A stretch of DNA of 64,000 nucleotides from Chitinophaga nivalis (GTDB taxonomy: Bacteria > Bacteroidota > Bacteroidia > Chitinophagales > Chitinophagaceae). The DNA lies in assembly GCF_025989125.1 (NCBI RefSeq), contig NZ_JAPDNR010000001.1, positions 8,172,087-8,236,086 on the forward strand. The letters run 5' to 3'. This document shows positions 36,498 to 44,402 of this stretch, piece after piece (the first letter of the stretch is position 1; each line of letters opens with the position of its first letter). The translations under genes were made by a program, and so were the position numbers. A model generated the notes under the pieces. It did not search any database, was not told where the DNA came from, and saw only the letters and a list, made by a program, of their open reading frames with translations.

Positions 36498-37716
36498 GCT
36501 GTTGATTGATTGCAAAAAAAGAGAACTTCATTCTTGTTTCTACATTATGGTGAGTTGATGTTGTTGTTGATTGGTTGCAAAAAAGGTAGAACTTCATTAT
36601 TGTACTTTGGGCAACATAAATAATATCTGCTGTTAATTGGTTGCAAAAAGGTATAGCTTCATTGCAGAAAAAGTGTGTTCTTGTAACTATATTGCTGTTG
36701 ATTGGTTGCAAAAAAGGTATAACTTCATTGTAATATCTGTATTTAGGGTTTTAATCACAGCTGTTGATTGGTTGCAAAAAAGGTATAACTTCATTCCAAT
36801 GCATCCGGCCCAGCTGAACTGTCCCGCTGTTGATTGGTTGCAAAAAAGGTATAACTTCATTCATCCCGTATATGACTCCTGCATCATATATGCTGTTGAT
36901 TGGTTGCAAAAAAGGTATAACTTCATTTGCCACCGCCCCGGATAATTTCGTGTTCTAGCTGTTGATTGGCTGCAAAAAAGGTATAACTTCATTATTTTGT
37001 GCGTCATTTGTTTCCGGATATCGGCTGTTGATTGGTTGCAAAAAAGATATAACTTCATTGCAGAAACAGGTACACCTTTTCCGTATTTCGCTGTTGATTG
37101 GTTGCAAAAAGATATAACTTCATTACTTCATTCACATTATCGGCGACCGGCTTGGCTGTTGATTGGTTGCAAAAAAGATATAACTTCATTGTGGTAGGAT
37201 TTGGCTGCAGTATCTTTGCGGCTGTTGATTGGTTGCAAAAAAGGTATAACTTCATTGGGACTTTGACAATCCAGTATCGCAGATCAGCTGTTGATTGGTT
37301 GCAAAAAAGGTAGAACTTCATTCCTATTGTCTGCTATGTATGAGTAATCGGGCTGTTGATTGGTTGCAAAAAAGGTAGAACTTCATTCGATGTCTCCTTG
37401 AAATTTCCGACGTTTCCGCTGTTGATTGGTTGCAAAAAAGGTAGAACTTCATTAACTGTTTGCTGCTGCCTTCTTCGCCTATCGCTGTTGATTGGTTGCA
37501 AAAAATGTATAACTTCATTTTACTGGTAACTGGGAAGACATTGCTGTCAGCTGTTGATTGGTTACAAAAAAGGTATAACTTCATTAGAAGATTATCCATG
37601 TTATCTTTCACATATGCTATTGATTGGTTGCAAAAAATGTATAACTTCATTTTTTATACACCATCTGTTTGATGCCGCCCGCTGTTGATTGGTTGCAAAA
37701 AAGATATAACTTCATT
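36498..37716 (+). CRISPR. CRISPR array 1 (19 repeats, 18 spacers)
   Basis: Repeats are 36 nt (three are 35), starting GCTGTTGATTGGTTGC and ending AACTTCATT, with spacers of 30 nt (two of 29). First repeats at 36498, 36563 and 36629 are the most degenerate; the last is 37681-37716. The central part varies in blocks: GGTATAAC (36694-36993), GATATAAC (37024-37190), GGTAGAAC (37287-37453), and ATGTATAAC (37484, 37616). Strand follows the tracrRNA: crRNAs should be read on plus, so the conserved flank at 37717 lies downstream. No spacer is shared with arrays 2 or 3. Confidence 0.97.
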
Positions 37717-37826
37717 AGTATTTCACTAATCCGCTGAAAGGTAAAGCATTACAGTAGGTTTTTCGTTGAAAAATCTACTGTAATTTGTCAAAAACTCATT
37801 AAAATTCTGCATTTTTTACTATCCTA
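37717..37826. promoter_or_regulatory. Conserved flank (leader-type) of array 1
   Basis: About 110 nt after the last repeat match the flank of array 2 with roughly eight differences by eye. An inverted repeat ATTACAGTAG / CTACTGTAAT (37748-37757 and 37775-37784) is the main feature. The flank lies on the side away from the degenerate repeats, so it is the likely integration end. Confidence 0.7.
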
Positions 37827-37868
37827 TCAGAAAAGCTCCAGTTGTGTAGGGGCAGGTGAAAAACTGTT
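37827..37868 (-). pseudogene. Remnant of a second cas2 3' end
   Basis: On the minus strand this encodes SPAPTQLELF followed by TGA, the same tail as the cas2 fragment at 38962. Homology fades with small indels about 40 nt in, and the frame is soon closed. It implies that array 1 once also sat behind a cas2 gene, or that an array-plus-cas2-tail block was duplicated. Confidence 0.65.
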
Positions 37869-38342
37869 CGCAAGTACTATAATAATTTCAATCTGATAAG
37901 TACAAAACCTCATAGCCATCATAAATTTATTCGAGGTAGTAAAGCCTAAAAAAGGAAAGCATTATTTTCCGAAATAAGATCAACTATTCAGCCAATACAG
38001 ACAGTAAACAAAGACTTATAACACGGCATACAATACAATCTCACATCTCCAAACGAAAAACATAAACGTTCAAATATTCCCTTACAATTTTTCTCTCTAT
38101 TATCAGATATTCAACACCTCTATTTTATATATTGGGAATAGAAATATGCTTTTTGCTATTAAATAATTGTTGTTTTCAATTGCTACTTCAAAGTATAAAC
38201 AGTAGATTTGTTTATCAGTATAACCAGCTTATACTTGCCAGGTAAAGCCTAAATCAGCGTGACGACCAATAATGGGTTATCATAAGCATATTGTAAATAT
38301 GCCGCCTTTAGGGTCTGGCTTTTTTTATACCCAAAACTTTTT
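37869..38342. other. AT-rich non-coding stretch between arrays 1 and 2
   Basis: These 474 nt have no gene. The last 60 nt, before the ATG at 38343, could hold the promoter of the broken DUF3800 gene. An 11-nt direct repeat (TAAAGCCTAAA) occurs near 37942 and 38245. Confidence 0.5.
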
Positions 38343-38419
38343 ATGCAAAGCCACATTTTCCTGGATGAAAGTGGTGACTTGGGCTTCAAATTCGACTCTC
38401 CCTATCGCGAAAGGGGCTC
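38343..38419 (+). pseudogene. DUF3800 gene fragment cut off by CRISPR array 2
   Basis: The frame starts MQSHIFLDESGDLGFKFDSP and reads about 25 codons before running straight into the first repeat of array 2. The FLDESGDLGF motif is the hallmark N-terminus of DUF3800 proteins, RNase-H-fold-like proteins often found in defence and mobile regions. The rest of the gene (usually over 200 codons) is absent. The fragment lies at the end of the array opposite the leader-type flank. Confidence 0.7.
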
Positions 38420-38851
38420 GCTGTTGATTGGTTGCAAAAAAGGTATAACTTCATTTAATGTAGGATTGCTGAATGCTGTCGGCTTGCTGTTGATTGGTTG
38501 CAAAAAAGGTATAACTTCATTCCTCGCTAGGTAACCACTTTTTCAGCGCGGGCTGTTGATTGGTTGCAAAAAAGGTATAACTTCATTTTAACGGCTTTTG
38601 TATGTAATGTTTTACAGGCTGTTGATTGGTTGCAAAAAAGGTATAACTTCATTATCTCATCGATGTGATCATTGATTCATAGTGCTGTTGATTGGTTGCA
38701 AAAAAGGTATAACTTCATTGGTATATTAAAAGCCTAAAAAATGTTACCAGCTGTTGATTGGTTGCAAAAAAGGTATAACTTCATTATAATCTGTTTCAGG
38801 CTGGTACCGGATCCTGCTGTTGATTGGTTGCAAAAAAGGTATAACTTCATT
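38420..38851 (+). CRISPR. CRISPR array 2 (7 repeats, 6 spacers)
   Basis: Seven 36-nt repeats begin at 38420, 38486, 38552, 38618, 38684, 38750 and 38816, all identical by eye to the GGTATAAC consensus of array 1. Six spacers are each 30 nt. It lies directly downstream of cas9 and the cas2 fragment, the standard type II-C array position. Uniform repeats mark it as the youngest of the three. It interrupts a DUF3800 gene at the left. Confidence 0.97.
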
Positions 38852-38961
38852 AGTATTTCACTAATCCGCTGAAAGGCAGACTATTACAGTAGGTTTTTCG
38901 TTAAAAAATCTATTGTAATTTGTCAAAAATCCATTAAAATTCTGCATTTTTTACTATCCTA
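38852..38961. promoter_or_regulatory. Conserved flank (leader-type) of array 2
   Basis: 110 nt between the last repeat and the cas2 fragment, about 93 percent identical to the array 1 flank. It has the same inverted repeat with one mismatch (38883-38892 and 38910-38919). Confidence 0.7.
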
Positions 38962-39213
38962 TCAGAAAAGCTCCAGTTGTGTAGGGGCAGGGGGTAACAA
39001 TTGCTCAGTGGCGCCAAAGAAGTTAAGTATATCTCCATACTGCTTATCTGTAACTTTCAGAATACTGACATGTCCTTTTTGCGGAACCGCCTCCCGAACC
39101 CGTTTCATATGTACTTCTGTACTTTCTTCACTGGCACAATGACGGGTATAGATGGAGAATTGCATCATTACAAATTCATCCTTGATACACAGACGATAAG
39201 AACGCTCAACATA
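38962..39213 (-). pseudogene. cas2: Truncated cas2
   Basis: The minus strand reads YVERSYRLCIKDEF, then VMMQFSIYTRHC, HMKRVREAVPQKGHVSILKV, TDKQYGDILNFFGA and the stop after QLELF. This is the C-terminal two thirds of a type II Cas2. The first strand with its conserved Asp is missing. The first codon lies immediately after the cas9 TAG and in the same frame, so the remnant can only be translated from the internal ATGs near 39168 (68 residues). cas1, expected between cas9 and cas2, is absent. A deletion from the cas9 3' end into cas2 explains both. Confidence 0.85.
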
Positions 39214-42200
39214 CTATTGCTGTAACATGCCCCTGTGTTGCAGATTACCCAATACATCCAGCTTTACCTTCATCGGGTTTTGCAACTTCCAGGCTTTGAA
39301 GCTGCCGATACGTAACAACTCACTATCGAAACTCAACGTAGCAGCGGTCACTTTCCGGAATGTATAATCTCCCTTGGATATTTTTTGCACCCGGTATAAA
39401 TGTTTACTCAGCTGCTGTTTGTTATGCCAGTCGATTTCATCTGCCTGTAATCCCAGTATAAACAGGTCGTTGATCTGGAGAATGGCAATTATTTTATACC
39501 CATCTGCCGGCATATCAAAAACAGGTACTTGTTGCTTTCTTTTTTCCACAGCATCCCAGAAGGTAACCACGTATTCCGCCAGTTGTCCATCGGATTGCTG
39601 GTAAACCATTACGCCAAAATTATTATCCGGCTCCACCCACTGATTAATACCTTCTTTTAGCGGTACGGCGTTGGAAAAGTTTTCTTTGATCCGTACTTTC
39701 CTGATAGGTGTTTGAGTACCGTTGTATGCTGTTAAAAAAACCTTCGGTTTAATAGCCACTATCTTTTTATCTACCTCATCTTTTTCCACCTCGAAAAATG
39801 CGCCTTCCGGCACTTCATATTTTTCTTTGGAGTAGTGATTTATTTTCCAGCCATTACTAGCCGGGATAACCAGCTGTTTGTCGGTGAGCGCGGTAAACAA
39901 TAGAGGCGTTTGTTGCCAGGTGCTGATAATAGCTGCTTCTACTGCGTTGCGTACTGCCGGATCAACAATTTTATCTACCTGCGCCCGTTTAGTAATTTGC
40001 GATAATGGTTTCGTTATATGAAAGGCCGTGTTACCGGCGGCGTCTTTTCTTCTGCCATAAATACTTTCTCCATGTAAAGGTCCCCGTATGGATTTTGCCT
40101 TTATCTGGTGTTTGATGTTATCCACCACTATTGTTTTGGAGATGCTGGTTACAATTCGTAGTCTTTGCTGATGACTCACCATTGCCTGCTGTACTGCCTG
40201 TAATGCCTGGTTATAATAACCTGGCCAGGGTTCTGGAAAATTCATCTCCCGTTTCACAAATTCTTCTTTCAGCAGACCTTTTCCTTTCATGGTAGATAGC
40301 TGTTGCAGGTAAGATGTTTTCGTGAATGCAATAGTAAGCGCATCTACCAGGTGATGCCGGTGATCAGACCTGCTTTTATAAGGATAAAAAATGTGCTTCC
40401 GGACATTCCCCTGTAATACGATGCCTGATTTAGACAACTCTTTTATGGTGTTGTCATTCGCCTTTTTATTGCTTTGCCAGGCCACCGCTTTCACCACTTC
40501 TTTGCTCTCATTGATCACAATATAGTATTCTCCATCCGGCAGCTCCTCCGTAGTTACCGGGGCATTCAACAGACTATCCAGCCCCCAGTAATGCCGGAGC
40601 TTCCCCGTAACCTCTCCTTGCGTGACAGTTACCTTTTTACAGACTTTTTCCAGGTACTTTTTAGCTACCCGGCTGATATACCGGGTATCATTCAGCTTTT
40701 TGTCTTCAAATTCTTTCAGGGTAGGTGTTTTCTCTTCAATAAAACGTCGCCATTTGGAATAAGGCAATAACTGTAAAGCGCGGGCTTTTACTTCTTCCCA
40801 ATGCGCTGGTCCCATATCCTGGGTAAAGAATGTATAGGGCGTCCGATTACCTTTCCGGTTATTCATCTCCCGGAAACAAAGCGTTTTATTCGCCAAACTG
40901 TCATCCAGTGATACGGTGTAGGGAACGATATGCTCTACATCTACTTCCCCATTGAATAATTTCCGTGGTGTAATCACATCGCCCCTATAAGGGCATAATA
41001 CCTGACCAAATTTTTTCTCAATCTCCCGGTACAACTTCACCTTCTGTATATTACCGACAGTATATGGCAGGTTACCCCATTCATCCAGCAGCAATTTGAT
41101 AGCATCATTTTCTCTTTCATTTTCAAACTGCCGTATCCTGATTTCGTTGCGATCTTCAATAGAGGATTTTAACTCCCTGCTCAGTTCTATCCTTATTTCA
41201 TCCGGTTTACCATACTTTTCAATAATGGCATTGACCACTTTTCGCAGCTCAAACAATGCCTGCTGTACTACCGGGTTACGCACATTTTCCGGTTCCGGTA
41301 AACAAGGCATACTGCCATCTCCTTTATCAAAATCAATAGAATGGTGGTATATTTTTTCAGACTGCTTCGGAGAAATATCAAATTCTGTCTGCAACCATTG
41401 TTTGGTAGCCGCAGGCACATCTAAGTCCTTAGTACCATACAGATCGATCGCACCGGAGAGGATATAATTTTTCTTCTCCTCCGGAAAAAGCTCCCACGCG
41501 GCTTTCCCAAATACATTAACAATGCCACCCAGCCACACTGCTTCATGATACAGATAACCTTCTTCCAGGAAAGGTAAAACCTGTAGGGTAGCTTTATAGG
41601 AAAGGCTGCTATATCCTTTGGAGGGTTTAAACTGCAGAAACTGCATGAGTTGTTTTTCTGTCAGCTGGAATTTTCTGCTGAGATAAGCTTTCGTTTTTTC
41701 CTTGTCTTCCGCGAAATATTTGATCTGTAAAATTTCTTCCTGTTCTTCCAGGGTTTTGGCGTCCCATATGGCAGGGGTGAATATTTTCCGTAGTGAGGAA
41801 ATAGACAACGTACCTGCCACCATTTTCTTATCGTCGTAGTTAAACCGATTAATGGGTATTTTCAGTTTCTTCGCAATAACATCAAAATTGAATTTTTCCT
41901 TGCTGAAAAATAATCCTACTAACAACTGCCGTTGCTGTTCTGACAACGGTTTACCATCTAATTTAATACCGTTGATAAACTCCCAGGTGCGGCGCCGTTC
42001 AAATGCGATACTACTATCCCGGCATCGTTTTTTATTTTTCTCCAGGGTACATTTTCCCACCAGGTGCGACTGCGATTTCAATGGCCGTTGCATAAACAAC
42101 AATCCGGTAGTAGCATCGCCTATCTGCGCTTTGAATGCAGCCGTTAATAGATCCGGATAAAAGATTTGCTGGCGTTCCCAGATCACTTCAAATTCATCGG

Positions 42201-42813
42201 TATACATTTTCCGGGTGGTATACCGGTTCCGCCACCGTTTTTCGTGGGGATTGGTTTGGTACAGGCCATTCCCCAATGTGCCATACTCCATTACCAGCTG
42301 CTGCGTTTCATTGATACCGATTTTATTATCCTTCACACTGCCTTCATACAGCTTGCCTTCTTCGTCATTATCCTGGTTAATAGCCTCCTTATAGCCTCTC
42401 CTCTGCGTAAAATGATATAATACCCTACCCAACTCCCATAAACCCAGTTTCTCCCCATTAAAAGCCCGGCTACGACATTCATACGGATCGATACTGAAAA
42501 AAAGCCGCAAGACTGCCGGCAGCGGACTCACCTGCAGCTCTTTCCTGATATCGGCTACCACCGGAAACATATCATACTGCATCAGATACCTGGCCAACCG
42601 GTATTTACGGTATTTCTGCCGGGCGCTTTGCCGCCTTACCTGCCGCTTGGTTCTGCGGTGCATATTTTTCGGGATCTCTTTCCCCTTGTTATCACGGTTT
42701 ACACCTTCGGGGAAAATACGTACACCGGCAGCAATAATCTCTTGTTGTACATCGTCGATGAGTGCCCAGCCGAGGGAATTGGTACCGGCATCTATACCCA
42801 GGATTTTCGTCAT
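39214..42813 (-). CDS. cas9: Type II-C CRISPR nuclease Cas9
   Basis: The 1199 residues start MTKILGIDAGTNSLGWALID, with RuvC-I D8. The arginine-rich bridge helix is about residues 51-75 (MHRRTKRQVRRQSARQKYRK). RuvC-II has E543 in DEIRIELSREL. The HNH domain has H628 in DVEHIVPYTVSLDDS and the Asn pair at 651-652 before RKGNRTPY. RuvC-III has H821 and D824 in HRHHLVDALTIAFT. All nuclease residues are present, so it should cut double-stranded DNA guided by crRNA-tracrRNA. The PI domain fills the C-terminus. The gene is on the minus strand, divergent from the tracrRNA. Length and array layout fit type II-C. cas1 is missing downstream. Confidence 0.97.
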   Translation of the reverse strand: MTKILGIDAGTNSLGWALIDDVQQEIIAAGVRIFPEGVNRDNKGKEIPKNMHRRTKRQVRRQSARQKYRKYRLARYLMQYDMFPVVADIRKELQVSPLPAVLRLFFSIDPYECRSRAFNGEKLGLWELGRVLYHFTQRRGYKEAINQDNDEEGKLYEGSVKDNKIGINETQQLVMEYGTLGNGLYQTNPHEKRWRNRYTTRKMYTDEFEVIWERQQIFYPDLLTAAFKAQIGDATTGLLFMQRPLKSQSHLVGKCTLEKNKKRCRDSSIAFERRRTWEFINGIKLDGKPLSEQQRQLLVGLFFSKEKFNFDVIAKKLKIPINRFNYDDKKMVAGTLSISSLRKIFTPAIWDAKTLEEQEEILQIKYFAEDKEKTKAYLSRKFQLTEKQLMQFLQFKPSKGYSSLSYKATLQVLPFLEEGYLYHEAVWLGGIVNVFGKAAWELFPEEKKNYILSGAIDLYGTKDLDVPAATKQWLQTEFDISPKQSEKIYHHSIDFDKGDGSMPCLPEPENVRNPVVQQALFELRKVVNAIIEKYGKPDEIRIELSRELKSSIEDRNEIRIRQFENERENDAIKLLLDEWGNLPYTVGNIQKVKLYREIEKKFGQVLCPYRGDVITPRKLFNGEVDVEHIVPYTVSLDDSLANKTLCFREMNNRKGNRTPYTFFTQDMGPAHWEEVKARALQLLPYSKWRRFIEEKTPTLKEFEDKKLNDTRYISRVAKKYLEKVCKKVTVTQGEVTGKLRHYWGLDSLLNAPVTTEELPDGEYYIVINESKEVVKAVAWQSNKKANDNTIKELSKSGIVLQGNVRKHIFYPYKSRSDHRHHLVDALTIAFTKTSYLQQLSTMKGKGLLKEEFVKREMNFPEPWPGYYNQALQAVQQAMVSHQQRLRIVTSISKTIVVDNIKHQIKAKSIRGPLHGESIYGRRKDAAGNTAFHITKPLSQITKRAQVDKIVDPAVRNAVEAAIISTWQQTPLLFTALTDKQLVIPASNGWKINHYSKEKYEVPEGAFFEVEKDEVDKKIVAIKPKVFLTAYNGTQTPIRKVRIKENFSNAVPLKEGINQWVEPDNNFGVMVYQQSDGQLAEYVVTFWDAVEKRKQQVPVFDMPADGYKIIAILQINDLFILGLQADEIDWHNKQQLSKHLYRVQKISKGDYTFRKVTAATLSFDSELLRIGSFKAWKLQNPMKVKLDVLGNLQHRGMLQQ

Positions 42814-42894
42814 AAGAGGGATTTAATATACAGTGAGGCTATGAATGTAATACTCTTCCCCATAGGACCGGCGCGGATTAACCAGTGCATAACA

Positions 42895-42923
42895 TTTACA
42901 TATGTAGAAAGCCGTTATCTTTA
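42895..42923 (+). promoter_or_regulatory. Candidate tracrRNA promoter
   Basis: TTT at 42895-42897, 18 nt, then TATCTTTA at 42916-42923 (one mismatch to TAnnTTTG). The predicted start is near 42930, just before the anti-repeat. Confidence 0.4.
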
Positions 42924-42929
42924 AAAAGC

Positions 42930-43039
42930 TTTTATAAGATATTCTATATTTTTATTCCTTTTTTGCAACCTTTTAACAGTAAGGCCATTGGCCGCAGGTG
43001 TAAAACCTTTTGGCGCTGCTTCGGTGGCGCTATTTTTTT
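42930..43039 (+). ncRNA. tracrRNA
   Basis: An anti-repeat at about 42953-42979 contains CCTTTTTTGCAACC, a 14-nt perfect complement to the repeat core, and AACAG, which pairs with CTGTT at the repeat start; a four-base mismatch between them would be the usual bulge. It is followed by a short nexus-like hairpin GGCC ATT GGCC (42983-42993) and then the terminator hairpin GCGCTGC / GTGGCGC with a TTCG loop (43013-43030) and seven Ts. This layout of anti-repeat, nexus and terminator defines a tracrRNA and fixes crRNA transcription on the plus strand. Confidence 0.85.
43011..43039 (+). terminator. tracrRNA terminator
   Basis: A 7-bp stem with two G-U pairs, a TTCG tetraloop (43020-43023) and a T7 run at 43033-43039. 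Confidence 0.85.
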
Positions 43040-43108
43040 ACCCAAACGGGTCCCTATTAATTAGTATCTTACTGTATGTTTATTGCAGTCACCCAATAAC
43101 CATTCGCC

Positions 43109-43408
43109 ATGTATAAAAGAAGTCCATATTTTGATCGTATTGTTCAGGCTACGCCTGCTGAAACTAAAAACCGCATTGCCGATTCTTTCGCCATTAGTGA
43201 GCAAGTTTTAGCCATACTGGAACATAAGCGTATCAGCCTGACAGCTTTTGCAAAATCTTTACAAGTATCCCCCGAAACTGTTCACAACTGGATGGCAGGC
43301 AATCATCATTTCACACCAGAAATAATGCTGCAGATAGAGCAGGTTTTAGGCGAAAAAATTTTATTGTCCGACTATATACATCCTGATCCTATCTCAACAA
43401 AACACTAA
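43109..43408 (+). CDS. Small helix-turn-helix (XRE-like) protein
   Basis: The 99 residues contain a helix-turn-helix at about 55-78 (TAFAKSLQVSPETVHNWMAG) followed by MLQIEQVLGEKILLSDYI, as in Xre/HigA-type antitoxins of Bacteroidota. These usually follow a RelE/HigB toxin, but none lies upstream; instead there is the tracrRNA terminator. It is 33 nt before the ASCH-domain gene on the same strand, so the two probably form an operon. Confidence 0.75.
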   Translation: MYKRSPYFDRIVQATPAETKNRIADSFAISEQVLAILEHKRISLTAFAKSLQVSPETVHNWMAGNHHFTPEIMLQIEQVLGEKILLSDYIHPDPISTKH

Positions 43409-43441
43409 CCGACATTCCTCATTCATATTATCTGTTCTTTT

Positions 43442-44029
43442 ATGCTATTCAAACAAATACATTTGGATGGAATAAAATCCGGCACCATTTCGCTGGCATT
43501 CCGTAAATGGAATAAAGCTGCCGCTACTGCCGGCAGCCAGATAAAAACAAGTATCGGACTCGTTGAAATAATATCGATTAAAAAAATAGCTCCCGGCAAA
43601 ATTACCGCAGCCGATGCTGTCAAAGCAGGTTATAAAGATCTCAAAGACCTGTTGGATACATTTCAAAAAATCCCCACTGGAGACATCTATAAAATCCAGG
43701 TACGCTATTATGCAGCCGATCCCCGTATTCAACTGCGCGAACAAACCGCCCTCACTACCGAAGAGATAACAACCATTAAAACCCAACTGGAACGATTAGA
43801 CGCCTACAGTAAACAAGGCCCCTGGACCATCGATATATTAAAAGCTATTAAAGCTAACCCCAAGCTACGTGCCGCCGATCTCGCCATTAAAACCGGGAAA
43901 GAAAAAGATTGGCTGAAACTGAATATCCGTAAACTGAAAAACATTGGACTAACCATCAGTTACGAACCGGGGTATACCCTATCGCCACTGGGCGAAATGA
44001 TACTTAAACAGTATAAGGATCCAAAGTGA
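43442..44029 (+). CDS. ASCH-domain protein with C-terminal winged-helix-like region
   Basis: The 195 residues start MLFKQIHLDGIKSGTISLAF, which fits the ASCH/PUA-like fold; IGLVEIISIKKIAPGKITAA and GYKDLKDLLDTF follow as in ASCH proteins. The C-terminal third (GPWTIDILKAIKANPKLRAA and DWLKLNIRKLKNIGLTISYE, ending YTLSPLGEMIL) looks like a winged helix. ASCH domains are thought to bind RNA or modified nucleotides. The gene shares an apparent operon with the HTH gene upstream. Specific function unknown. Confidence 0.75.
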   Translation: MLFKQIHLDGIKSGTISLAFRKWNKAAATAGSQIKTSIGLVEIISIKKIAPGKITAADAVKAGYKDLKDLLDTFQKIPTGDIYKIQVRYYAADPRIQLREQTALTTEEITTIKTQLERLDAYSKQGPWTIDILKAIKANPKLRAADLAIKTGKEKDWLKLNIRKLKNIGLTISYEPGYTLSPLGEMILKQYKDPK

Positions 44030-44245
44030 CTAAATGGTACATCTAAAAATATTTTTCTTAGAACCATTTTTAGATGTCATTACCTTTCACACAAACTCAC
44101 TCTTATCTGTATCATCCAACACTGTTGATGTGTTTTCAAAAATGCTTAGTCCTTTTAATGATAGAAAATCTGGTGAGATAGGTAAAGTATAATTAAATCC
44201 ATGAATAAAAGAATACCATTTTTTAGTTTTTTTAATAAAAAAATT
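44030..44245. other. AT-rich spacer before the NYN element
   Basis: No gene; the only open frame (minus strand) lacks recognisable features. A short inverted pair AGAACCATTTTTAGATG-like sequence near 44040-44080 may end the ASCH transcript. Confidence 0.35.
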
Positions 44246-44253
44246 TACCTTTG
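44246..44253 (+). promoter_or_regulatory. Promoter -7 box of the hairpin RNA element
   Basis: TACCTTTG is a full TAnnTTTG match with T-rich sequence about 19 nt upstream. The expected start is near 44260, at the first base of a 5' hairpin. Confidence 0.5.
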
Positions 44254-44259
44254 CTTCAT

Positions 44260-44384
44260 AATGTGATTTTAATATCACATTAACAAAAACTCAGATTTAT
44301 ACTAACGCTTTATATGCGTGATTTACACTAGGACTTCCATCCTGATTAACACTTTGGCCATCAACAGCAAGTTGATGGCTTTTT
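44260..44384 (+). ncRNA. Tandem-hairpin RNA element upstream of the NYN gene (copy 1)
   Basis: From the predicted start there is a hairpin AATGTGAT / ATCACATT (44260-44281). Then three related units follow, each starting GATTTATACTA (44294), GATTTACACTA (44320) or GATTAACACTT (44344) and each ending in a hairpin: ACGC/GCGT (44305-44319), AGGA/TCCT (44330-44343), and the perfect 9-bp terminator GCCATCAAC / GTTGATGGC (44357-44379) with five Ts. The NYN start codon is 18 nt beyond the T-run. This looks like a short structured RNA with partial read-through into the gene. Confidence 0.6.
44357..44384 (+). terminator. Terminator/attenuator directly before the NYN gene
   Basis: A perfect 9-bp stem with loop AGCAA and five Ts ends 18 nt before the ATG at 44403, leaving no room for a full promoter in between. 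Confidence 0.8.
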
Positions 44385-44402
44385 ATTTTCAAATTCATAC
44401 AC

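Noticed and set aside
36637..37672. Open reading frames made of CRISPR repeats and spacers, on both strands, with a recurring WLQKRYNFI-type peptide
   Set aside because: The recurring peptide is just the translated repeat; frame continuity comes from 66-nt units divisible by three.
38720..38749. Spacer 5 of array 2 shares AAAGCCTAAAAAA with the region near 37942, suggesting self-targeting
   Set aside because: Only 13 A-rich bases match; too short for a protospacer.
37717..38961. Array flanks as promoters reading the arrays on minus
   Set aside because: The tracrRNA anti-repeat and terminator are on plus, which requires plus-strand crRNAs.
42840..42929. tracrRNA encoded on minus at the anti-repeat
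   Set aside because: Reading toward cas9 gives no nexus hairpin or terminator; the plus strand has both.
44087..44278. Open frame of 63 codons on minus before the NYN element
   Set aside because: Low-complexity AT-rich frame overlapping the promoter of the RNA element; no recognisable features.
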